Shown: positions 7,465-14,088 of the stretch, one piece after another
Numbering within the stretch: position 1 is the first letter of the stretch
How the letters are laid out: the number at the start of each line of letters is the position of its first letter
From: Filomicrobium sp.
GTDB taxonomy: Bacteria > Pseudomonadota > Alphaproteobacteria > Rhizobiales > Hyphomicrobiaceae
NCBI GenBank assembly: GCA_030607105.1
Contig: JAUWFF010000001.1
Coordinates: 1-19,054 of the forward strand
DNA: 19,054 nt
Direction: 5' to 3'
Made by a program: the position numbers and the translations under genes
Notes under the pieces: generated by a model
What the model saw: the letters and a program-made list of their open reading frames with translations, nothing else
Database searches by the model: none
What the model was told of the DNA's origin: nothing

Positions 7465-7738
7465 CGCTTCAGAACCCGAACCGCTCCCCATGATCGATGC
7501 ACTAACCTACATATCGCAGCGCTCGATCGTGGTTGCTCTTGCCATTATTGGCGCGCTCTTCGTGACGGCGGGATCGCTTTTGGCCAAGCGGAGCACGCGT
7601 GACAGGCAGCCGGCTTCAACCCCCGAGAACAGTCGGCGCGCGCTCTCCCAGAGCTTGACGGTTCTGGGTTATGTCCTCACCATGACCAGTATCGCGCTGT
7701 TCATCGTGGCAGGCTTCGTTTCCGATCTTGGTCCATGA
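7445..7738 (+). CDS. Small membrane protein with two predicted helices, unknown function
   Basis: This 97-residue protein has two hydrophobic segments (SIVVALAIIGALFVTAGSLL and a later one, LGYVLTMTSIALFIVAGFV) separated by a polar, Arg/Ser-rich loop. I recognise no family. The ATG at 7445 has GGAGG just upstream (7437-7441) and overlaps the end of the preceding ATPase gene by 20 bp, suggesting translational coupling. The next ATG (7490) would give 82 residues but has no ribosome site. It could be an accessory subunit of the importer upstream or, more likely from its place 46 bp before the next gene, of the Gld-type exporter downstream. The coding call rests on the ribosome site, the two clear helices and the tight spacing. 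Confidence 0.65.
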   Translation: MRSQVNNASEPEPLPMIDALTYISQRSIVVALAIIGALFVTAGSLLAKRSTRDRQPASTPENSRRALSQSLTVLGYVLTMTSIALFIVAGFVSDLGP

Positions 7739-7784
7739 CACTCGACGATAAGTATTTCGCCTCACAGGTCATTCTTTTTGTTTA

Positions 7785-8522
7785 ATGCTGATCGAAGCTC
7801 TGTCCCTTTCGAAATCGTTCGGCGCGCGTAAGGCGGTTGAAAACGTTTCGTTTGCCGTCCGCTCGCCCACCGCAGTCGGTCTGCTCGGAGGCAACGGCGC
7901 GGGCAAATCCACCACTATGCGAATGCTGGCTGGCGTACTTCTGCCCGATGATGGCAGCGCCCGGATCAACGGCCATGACCTCGCGCGGGCGAGGCTCCAA
8001 GCCCAAGAGTGCCTAGGCTACCTGCCGGAGGCGGCGAACGGCTTCTCCGTTCTGACAGTGCGCGAATTTCTGATCTTCGTTGCTGATGCCAAGGGGCTTA
8101 TGGGCAGCGAGTGCCGCGGGGGCGTGGAGCGCATAGTACGGCTTTTGAAGCTTGAAGATGCAATCGATCGTGAGCTTGGCAACCTCTCCAAAGGTTGGCG
8201 ACAGCGAGTATGGCTGGCGCAGGCACTCCTTAATGATCCGCCAGTACTTATTCTCGATGAGCCCACCGACGGCCTCGACCCCAGGCAAAAGGTCGAACTT
8301 CGGGCCCTCTTGCGGGTTCTGACCAAAGAAAGGGCGATCTTAATGTCGACCCATATTCTCGAAGAGGCGGAAGAGCTATGCGATCATATTATCGTCATGC
8401 ATGATGGTTGCGTCGTCGCGAATGCCAACAAGTCAGACCTCGTTGATGCAAAGGGCCGTCTCGCACCCGCGATCTTAGACCTGACCCGCAGCGGTTCACA
8501 CTCTCAGGCTTCTACTGCATGA
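7785..8522 (+). CDS. ABC transporter ATP-binding protein, GldA-like (ABC-2 export type)
   Basis: This 245-residue ATPase belongs to the CcmA/GldA-type exporter group. Walker A is GGNGAGKSTT (residues 35-44), the Q-loop region is YLPEAANGF, the signature is L-S-K-G-W-RQR, Walker B is VLILDEPTDGLDP and the H-loop is STHILEEAEEL. All catalytic residues are present. It overlaps the next gene, a permease-GldG fusion, by the ATGA at 8519-8522, so the two are certainly coupled and form one transporter. Related systems have an ATPase plus a GldF permease and a GldG auxiliary protein, known from Bacteroidota gliding but widespread in Proteobacteria with unknown cargo. The ribosome site before the ATG at 7785 is weak. 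Confidence 0.88.
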   Translation: MLIEALSLSKSFGARKAVENVSFAVRSPTAVGLLGGNGAGKSTTMRMLAGVLLPDDGSARINGHDLARARLQAQECLGYLPEAANGFSVLTVREFLIFVADAKGLMGSECRGGVERIVRLLKLEDAIDRELGNLSKGWRQRVWLAQALLNDPPVLILDEPTDGLDPRQKVELRALLRVLTKERAILMSTHILEEAEELCDHIIVMHDGCVVANANKSDLVDAKGRLAPAILDLTRSGSHSQASTA

Positions 8523-11176
8523 GCTTGGAGCAAACCGCGGCTGCCCCACAGAAACGCACCTACGAAGCTCCGGCTTCGGCGGGGCGCTGGCTGGCGGGTG
8601 TCTTGACGGTAGCCCGGCACGAGGGCCGCCTTCTCATATATTCTCCCCTTACGCTGATCTTCCAGGTCTGGTTCCTGTTGGCGCTCGCGATCTTGGTCTT
8701 CCTCGTTGGTGAGTTCTACGCGACCGATCTTGCCACCTTTGACCTTCAATGGACCTTTCTTCCGTGGGTAGCTTTGATCATGGTCCCGGCGCTGGCCATG
8801 CGCGCTTTCGCAGAAGGTCCCGGAGACCGTGGCCTCGAGTTGACATTTTCTCTGCCCTTGCCGATTAGCGCTATCGTAATCGGCAAGTGGCTTGCCGGTA
8901 CAGCCGTCCTTCTCACAACCCTCTGCCTAACAGTGCCATTCGTGTTGACCGTCGGCTATCTGGGGGAGCCTGATTGGGGAGCCGCTTTGTCGGGATATCT
9001 CGGCGCCGCCCTCTGGCTTGCTTCCTTCTACGCGACGGCGCTTCTGGCTGCGGCATCCACCCGCGATTACGTCACTGCCTTTGTAACCGGACTTGGCGCC
9101 TTAATGATTCTCATACTTCTCGGCTGGGATGCGGTGGCCAAGGTTCTGGAAGGCAGCGCCTCTGCGCCGATAGTTTCAAGTTTCGTTAGCCTGAGCCCGA
9201 AGTACTGGTTTGACCGCTTCGCCGAAGGGCGTATCGAACTTGCGGGGCTAATCTATTTTCTGCTCATAATTACATTGACGCTGGGCTTGGCCGCGTGGCT
9301 TCTTGCAACTCGACTGACATCTCATAGGGGAAAGCCTTGGGCCTGGGGTTCCCTGCTCCTCTGGGCCGGCGCCGTGCTGCTGCTCGTTCTGCTCGCGACA
9401 CGCCTTCCCTTTTTTCTCGATCTCACGGACGAACGCGAATTTACCTTGCACCGTGAAACGATTGCTGTTGCCGAGCAGGCTCCCGATCGAGGCGTTATCG
9501 ATGTCTACTACAGCCAAAACGACGCCGCTATACCAGCACGAATACGTCAACACGCCAAACGCGTGCGCAATTTGCTCCAGCAGATTGTGAGCCGCTCAGG
9601 TGGCCGCTTGACTATGACCGAGCATCGAACCGTCGAGTACGGAGAGGCTGCCGAAAGTGCCGTGGCAGCTGGCGTGCGGAGGGTTCCCATGACGTCAGGC
9701 GAAAGCTTCCTTCTGGGAGCGGTATTCCGCCACGGCGAACGGCTGGGTGTAATCCCTTACTTCGATGAAGAGCGCGCCGAGTTTCTGGAGTACGACCTCG
9801 CTCTTGCAATTGCTAGCCTAGGACGCAAGAAGACGCCACGAATAGGTGTTCTCACCCCCCTTCTCCGAGCGAGGAATGCCACGGAACCGCGGCCCGGGTT
9901 TGCTATCCTCGAAGACCTCAAGCGTCACTATGACGTGGCGGTCATACCGCAATTCGCGGATGTGCTACCAGACGACCTCGATGCGCTTGTCGTCATCGAT
10001 GCACCGATTCTGAAGCGGCGCATGCTCTATGCGATCGACCAACACCTTATGCGGGGACGGGGACTTATCGTTATGGTCGATCCCTACCCACGTCTTAATC
10101 CTGCGAACCGGATGCTGAAGCTCGAACCTGCTCCGGAGATAAACGACATCTCTGATCTCTTGCTGAAGTATGGAGCACGTTACAAGAGCGATGACGTCGT
10201 CGGAGACGCTTCACTCGCTGCGCCTGTCTCTGGCGCTGATGGGCGTATGATGAATTACCCCTTTTGGCTCCGGGTTGGGAAAGACAACCTGTCAGCGCGC
10301 CATCCCGTGACAGCGAGCCTGAACGAGCTCCTATTCGCGGAGGCTGGCAGCTTTGAGTATGGCTCCAACGCCGCCAACTGGGAGCCTCTGGTGGAGACGA
10401 CGCGGGCAACTGCAACATTGCCTCGCTCGTCCTTCAAGAAGGGCAATTCGGAAGCTCTTGCAGCCGCTTTCGATCCTAAGTCCGGAGACGGCGCAGCTCT
10501 CATCGCTGCCGCGTTTTCCGGCCCCATGGAGAGTGCCTTTGCTGAAGTTGATGAGGAAGCTGGTGTAAACGCAGGGACGACGCACCTTCCCAGGACCGAT
10601 ACTGCCAATCTCTTCGTTGTAGCTGACGCGGATTGGCTATTTGATCCTCTGTCGTCTCAAGTCGTCGAGCTCGGGGACCGTGCGATCGCACGGCCATTGA
10701 ACGACAATGCCACCTTCTTGCTCAATATGACTGAATTTGCCACGGGCAGCCCGGGCCTCATCGGCATCCGTTCTCGCACCACCTTACGTCGCCCCTTCAC
10801 CCGTGTAGCGAGGATCCTTAGCGCATCGCAGGACCATTACCGCGCTGAAGAGGCTCAATACATCGCTCGGATCACACAAGTCGAGGAGCGCATCGCAAAG
10901 GTGCTGGAAATGACAGGCGCAGCGCGCGTCGAGCAATTGCCCCAGGAACTGATGCAGCAAGTGAATGATCTTCGCACCAAGCTTATTCCCTTCCGACGGG
11001 AGCTGAAGAAGATCCGTCGCGCGATGCGAGAAGAGGTCGAACGTCTTGGGTTTCGCCTAACGGTGTTTAACCTGCTCGGCGGACCGCTTCTCGCTATCTT
11101 GCTATCGCGTATGCTGCATTGGCGGCGACGGTCAGCATCAGCATTCCGTTCCGCCAATATCGTTGGTTACCTGTAG
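8519..11176 (+). CDS. GldF-GldG-like fusion: ABC-2 permease joined to a GldG auxiliary domain
   Basis: This 885-residue protein joins two units that are often separate. Residues about 35-270 form an ABC-2/GldF-type permease with about six hydrophobic segments (near 46-64, 80-95, 116-146, 156-178, 185-203 and 242-265) and a typical cytoplasmic stretch before the third (TFSLPLPISAIVIGKWLAG). A further helix (276-298) leads into the GldG part, whose opening L-D-L-T-D-E-R-E-F-T-L (300-310) matches the family's D-L-T-x-x-x-x-x-T-L start. The large extracytoplasmic domain follows and ends with a coiled, charged segment and a final membrane helix (near 850-870) with WRRR. The product should be an inner-membrane exporter subunit working with the ATPase at 7785. 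Cargo is unknown. Its stop region overlaps the convergent cytochrome gene by 10 bp. Confidence 0.82.
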   Translation: MSLEQTAAAPQKRTYEAPASAGRWLAGVLTVARHEGRLLIYSPLTLIFQVWFLLALAILVFLVGEFYATDLATFDLQWTFLPWVALIMVPALAMRAFAEGPGDRGLELTFSLPLPISAIVIGKWLAGTAVLLTTLCLTVPFVLTVGYLGEPDWGAALSGYLGAALWLASFYATALLAAASTRDYVTAFVTGLGALMILILLGWDAVAKVLEGSASAPIVSSFVSLSPKYWFDRFAEGRIELAGLIYFLLIITLTLGLAAWLLATRLTSHRGKPWAWGSLLLWAGAVLLLVLLATRLPFFLDLTDEREFTLHRETIAVAEQAPDRGVIDVYYSQNDAAIPARIRQHAKRVRNLLQQIVSRSGGRLTMTEHRTVEYGEAAESAVAAGVRRVPMTSGESFLLGAVFRHGERLGVIPYFDEERAEFLEYDLALAIASLGRKKTPRIGVLTPLLRARNATEPRPGFAILEDLKRHYDVAVIPQFADVLPDDLDALVVIDAPILKRRMLYAIDQHLMRGRGLIVMVDPYPRLNPANRMLKLEPAPEINDISDLLLKYGARYKSDDVVGDASLAAPVSGADGRMMNYPFWLRVGKDNLSARHPVTASLNELLFAEAGSFEYGSNAANWEPLVETTRATATLPRSSFKKGNSEALAAAFDPKSGDGAALIAAAFSGPMESAFAEVDEEAGVNAGTTHLPRTDTANLFVVADADWLFDPLSSQVVELGDRAIARPLNDNATFLLNMTEFATGSPGLIGIRSRTTLRRPFTRVARILSASQDHYRAEEAQYIARITQVEERIAKVLEMTGAARVEQLPQELMQQVNDLRTKLIPFRRELKKIRRAMREEVERLGFRLTVFNLLGGPLLAILLSRMLHWRRRSASAFRSANIVGYL

Positions 11177-11742
11177 TTGAAGATATCAGGTCGCGGATCA
11201 GCGATAAAACCGTCCTTGTTCGGCATCTCCACCTTGCTCATCGTCTCGGCGTTCATCGTCGCATTGGCGTCAATAATATTGGCCTTGTGCAAGATGTATG
11301 CGGAGACAGCATAGACCTCGTCGTTGGACAGCGATCCCGGCTCGTTAAACGGCATGGCGCGCTTGGTGTAGTCGAACAGCGTCGAGGCATATGGCCAATA
11401 ACTCTCCACCGTCTTCTTGGTCTTTGGCGTACCGATGGTCCCGCGCCCGCCGATCAGAGCAGCACCGCCAGCTTCTTTAACGCCCTCCATATTTTCACCG
11501 TGGCAAGCAGCGCACTTCGAGGCGTAGACCTCCTTGCCCTGGGCGACAGTCCCCGACCCCTCCGGGTAACCGCGACCGTCAGACATCACGTCGATGTCGA
11601 TGGCTGCGATTTCCTGTTCGGTCGGCGTCGTGCCGAAGCCGAATGTCTCGGCGCCAGCAACCGCCGCGAAAGACAAGGTGACGACGACTGCACCAGCGGC
11701 GACCTTCGCGCCACGAGAGGGCACAGTAAGTTTCTTAATCAT
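11167..11742 (-). CDS. soxD: Single-haem cytochrome c, SoxD-like, electron acceptor of the SoxC-like dehydrogenase
   Basis: This 191-residue periplasmic cytochrome has a signal peptide (basic start MIKKLTV, hydrophobic core, cleavage near AVAGA-ETF) and one c-type haem site, C77-A-A-C80-H81. The stretch from FGFGTTPTEQEIAAIDIDV through SYWPYASTLFDYTKRAMPF and VEMPNKDGFIADPRPD follows the first half of SoxD very closely; Met130 or Met173 is a candidate distal ligand. Classical SoxD (Paracoccus) is about twice as long with two haems, so this is the short form. It should take electrons from the SoxC-like enzyme encoded 80 bp upstream. The start chosen is the ATG at 11742, with GGGAGA seven bases upstream and directly before the signal peptide, not the longer frame reaching 11826. 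The name is by resemblance; its substrate system may be sulfite. Confidence 0.85.
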   Translation of the reverse strand: MIKKLTVPSRGAKVAAGAVVVTLSFAAVAGAETFGFGTTPTEQEIAAIDIDVMSDGRGYPEGSGTVAQGKEVYASKCAACHGENMEGVKEAGGAALIGGRGTIGTPKTKKTVESYWPYASTLFDYTKRAMPFNEPGSLSNDEVYAVSAYILHKANIIDANATMNAETMSKVEMPNKDGFIADPRPDIFNYR

Positions 11743-11822
11743 GTTCGTTCTCCCTGACCGCATTTCGCTCCTTTGCTCGTGCTCGAAGCGGCGCGGCCCT
11801 TGTATTTCAATGGCTATTTTCC

Positions 11823-13265
11823 TCACACCTTGTGGGCGGCATTGACTACCGAGCCGTCAGCACCAATAGCCCAAGCCATGATCCCGTTGAGGTGATAGAT
11901 GGAGGCAAACTTCGGATGACCGTTGACGCCGCGAACTTCGTTGATCGAGGCGATGGTCGGCTGCATGTAGCCGGTTTCGTCAATACAACGGCTGGCAATC
12001 AATGCAGGATTGCCATCCCACATCCACGGGAAGCGGAAGCGCGTATGGCAGATCGGCAGAATAGGCCCTTGCAACGAGGCTAAATGCCAAGTCTTGCCGC
12101 CGTCGGTCGAGACCTCGACGTCCTTGACACGTCCGCGACCCGACCATGCCAGACCAGTGATCTCATAGAATCCTGGACCCGGTAGCTTCATCTCACCTGA
12201 CGGGAAGGTGATCACCGACTTGGCTTCCATGGTGAAGGAGAACTGACGCGCTTTGCCATCCTTCACGACGTCGGTGTATTTCGACGTCTCTTCCCTAGTC
12301 TGGAATGGCTTGTCGCTAATTTCCAGGCGGCGCAGCCACTTAATGTGAGTATTGCCTTCGTAGCCGGGAAGCATCAGGCGGATGGGATAGCCCTGCTCTG
12401 GCCGCAGCGCTTCGCCGTTTTGCCCGTAGGCAATCATCGCATCCGACCACGCCTTGTCAATCGGCACGCTTCGCGTCATGACCGCGGCGTCCGCGCCTTC
12501 CGCGAGGATCCACGCTGCACCCGGTTTCACGCCGACTTCGTCGAGAATTGTCGACAGCGGTACGCCGGTCCACTCCGAAGTGCTGGTTAGGCCATGTGTG
12601 CCTTGCACCGTCTTCAGGTAGGGAGCCTTGAACTCGGTAAGGCCGTTCCCGGAGCATTCGATGAAGTTAATTCGTGAATCCGATGGGAAGCGTTTCAGGT
12701 CGGCGACCGAGTACTTTTTCGGCTTATCGCACATGCCGTGCACGATGAGCGAGTGGCTGGCCGGGTTGATCGTCGGGATGCCGCCATGATGGCGCTCGAA
12801 GTGAAGACCCGACGGCGTGATCATGCCCATACCCGCCGCAAGCGGCGTCATGGTCCAGGATGATTCCTTGGTCTTCGTCGGGAAACGCCAGCGCACTTCG
12901 TCTTCAAACTGTGACCGCGAGCCGTAGCCGCCGTCGTCGTTGGTAAGACGGCCCTGAACCTTGGTCGGATCGGACGGAACCTCGAATTCCTTGGCCCCTG
13001 GAGGCGCGGCTGCCCGAGCCACTACGGGAAGCGACCCAGCAGCCGCCGCAGCAGCAGCGGCGCCCGCGAAGAATGAGCGGCGGCTGGCCATAGGATTGGG
13101 GAACATCCCTTCGCGGCATTCGCATTCTTCGAGTTCTGCTTTTCGCGCCATCAGCGCACGCTTTTCTGCGTCCCTCATCCCTTCTATCTGCGCGAGCTTA
13201 TCTTCGGGGATCTCGTAGCTGGACAAGTCGGGATAGGTGAGGTCGGGATTCTTGGCTTTCGTCAT
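11823..13265 (-). CDS. soxC: SoxC-like molybdenum-cofactor sulfite/sulfane dehydrogenase
   Basis: This 480-residue protein belongs to the sulfite oxidase family. The cofactor-binding Cys204 lies in INFIECSGNG, preceded by the SoxC-typical GMITPSGLHFERHHGGIP (147-164). It is followed by the SAEGADAA-type strand and GYPIRLMLPGYEGNTHIKWLRR, then the dimerisation domain (GLAWSGRGRVKDVEVSTDGG). A twin-arginine signal is present (SRRSFF at 61-66, then an alanine-rich core), so it is folded with its cofactor and exported to the periplasm. A 60-residue segment precedes the RR pair, which is unusual. The ATG at 13265 has GGGAGA seven bases upstream. With the cytochrome downstream it would oxidise sulfite (inferred) to sulfate. 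No soxXYZAB genes are in view, so the classical sulfane role is less likely than direct oxidation of the sulfite released by MsmAB. Confidence 0.88.
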   Translation of the reverse strand: MTKAKNPDLTYPDLSSYEIPEDKLAQIEGMRDAEKRALMARKAELEECECREGMFPNPMASRRSFFAGAAAAAAAAGSLPVVARAAAPPGAKEFEVPSDPTKVQGRLTNDDGGYGSRSQFEDEVRWRFPTKTKESSWTMTPLAAGMGMITPSGLHFERHHGGIPTINPASHSLIVHGMCDKPKKYSVADLKRFPSDSRINFIECSGNGLTEFKAPYLKTVQGTHGLTSTSEWTGVPLSTILDEVGVKPGAAWILAEGADAAVMTRSVPIDKAWSDAMIAYGQNGEALRPEQGYPIRLMLPGYEGNTHIKWLRRLEISDKPFQTREETSKYTDVVKDGKARQFSFTMEAKSVITFPSGEMKLPGPGFYEITGLAWSGRGRVKDVEVSTDGGKTWHLASLQGPILPICHTRFRFPWMWDGNPALIASRCIDETGYMQPTIASINEVRGVNGHPKFASIYHLNGIMAWAIGADGSVVNAAHKV

Positions 13266-13385
13266 GCGATTCTCTCCCGTTCAACAAGAAACGTTTCCGC
13301 CCGCGAGGTGACCCGCTGCCGCGGAGAAGACTTTTTTATTATCCGTAATTCTCGGTCATTTTGATCAGGCGCACCTACATGGGCG

Positions 13386-13408
13386 AAGTTCGGGGAAGAA
13401 CCGAACTT
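13386..13408. repeat. Perfect 8-bp inverted repeat upstream of soxC
   Basis: AAGTTCGG and CCGAACTT are separated by seven bases. It lies 121 bp upstream of the soxC start. It could be an operator or an RNA hairpin in the soxC leader; no T-run follows on either strand. The inner part of the arm (GAAGTTCG) also occurs in the long inverted repeat at 14029-14077. Confidence 0.55.
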
Positions 13409-13573
13409 GTTCAGGCGTCGGTCCACGCCGCTCATCACCAGAACCCAAGGAAGCTTGCGACTGATTGAAGCAGGTTGCCCCGCACGAAAGGCCTTTTCCA
13501 ATAAATGCTGCCTATCCGAATGCGCACCTCGTCTATCCAACGCGGATGCAAAAAAGACCGCGGCCAAGCGAGC

Positions 13574-13592
13574 TTATAGCTGAGGTCTATAA
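13574..13592. promoter_or_regulatory. Candidate LysR-type binding palindrome
   Basis: TTATAG-N7-CTATAA is a perfect 6-bp dyad that also satisfies the T-N11-A pattern of LysR-family sites. It sits in AT-rich DNA 138 bp upstream of the small gene at 13730. The LysR-type regulator at 16118 is a possible ligand, but the site there has a different half-site, so this is a suggestion only. Confidence 0.35.
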
Positions 13593-13729
13593 ATATTTTG
13601 ATTTCTAAATTGAGCTCGATCAACGCGCCTCAGGGGCTCAGCAGCCATATTAACTCCAAGAGACAACCCACCAGCGGCGCGGGATCATCAAGAGTCCTGC
13701 CGATATTCGAAAGTGAGGGGAGCACGGTG

Positions 13730-13915
13730 ATGCAGACAGGAAATAAAATCGCGTATCGGCCGGCCTGTCAGGGCGGGACGCCAGCGGATTGTTCAAACTG
13801 CACAGTTTCCTATGATTGTGTACGCGCGCGTTCCGGCCGGACACTTGCTTGGCCGTTTGTAGCTCTCATCGTAGCTGCTGGCCTAGCTGTGCTATCGCAG
13901 ATTGTTCTCGGGTGA
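13730..13915 (+). CDS. Small cysteine-rich membrane protein, unknown function
   Basis: This 61-residue protein has a soluble N-terminal part carrying four cysteines spaced C-X7-C-X2-C-X5-C (within YRPACQGGTPADCSNCTVSY and the following DCVRAR), then one membrane helix near the C-terminus (WPFVALIVAAGLAVLSQIVL). Basic residues before the helix favour a cytoplasmic N-terminus. The four cysteines could bind zinc or an iron-sulfur cluster, or form disulfides if outside. The start is the ATG at 13730 (or the adjacent GTG at 13727), with GGGGAG eight bases upstream; the longer frame from 13598 has no such site. It lies alone on the plus strand between divergent soxC and convergent panB-like genes. 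I do not recognise a family. A longer, redox-type protein fragment is possible but the reading frame is intact. Confidence 0.55.
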   Translation: MQTGNKIAYRPACQGGTPADCSNCTVSYDCVRARSGRTLAWPFVALIVAAGLAVLSQIVLG

Positions 13916-13952
13916 AGACCGGCTTTTAGCCATAGCTCCAGGATCGCCAGAA

Positions 13953-13995
13953 TTCGCTTCTAGCTCGGGTTTCTGAACTTTTTTGCAGAAGCGAA
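13953..13995. repeat. Perfect 9-bp inverted repeat after the small cysteine-rich gene
   Basis: TTCGCTTCT (13953-13961) and AGAAGCGAA (13987-13995) are separated by 25 bases. It follows the stop at 13915 by 37 bases. It may form an mRNA 3' stem; a T-run (TTTTTT) lies in its loop, not after it, so it is not a normal terminator. Confidence 0.4.
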
Positions 13996-14028
13996 AAGGG
14001 CAGAAATTATCTTTCGATGAGATGAAAA

Positions 14029-14077
14029 CCGAGAAGTTCGCGGACGAACACCACGCCATACATGGCGAACTTCTCGG
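14029..14077 (-). terminator. Long inverted repeat, probable terminator of the panB-like gene
   Basis: CCGAGAAGTTCGC (14029-14041) and GCGAACTTCTCGG (14065-14077) are perfect 13-bp arms around a 23-base loop. It starts 11 bases after the panB-like stop on the minus strand, and the stem is followed there by GTTTTC, so it resembles an intrinsic terminator with an unusually long loop. On the plus strand no T-run follows. Confidence 0.55.
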
Positions 14078-14088
14078 AGCCGTTAATA

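Larger units (their letters stand above)
13266..13729. promoter_or_regulatory. Divergent region between soxC and a small membrane-protein gene
   Basis: This 464-bp stretch has no gene I can support. A 101-residue frame on the minus strand ends in an ATGA overlap with soxC but looks non-coding. Two inverted repeats stand out: AAGTTCGG-N7-CCGAACTT (13386-13408) and TTATAG-N7-CTATAA (13574-13592). The second lies in an AT-rich patch suited to a promoter for the small gene at 13730. I could not place firm -35/-10 boxes in either direction. Confidence 0.5.

Noticed and set aside
13262..13567. Minus-strand 101-residue frame ending in an ATGA overlap with soxC
   Set aside because: The overlap looks operon-like, but the protein has no recognisable domain, is rich in Arg/Ser without pattern, and covers a perfect inverted repeat typical of control DNA. 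soxC has its own good ribosome site.
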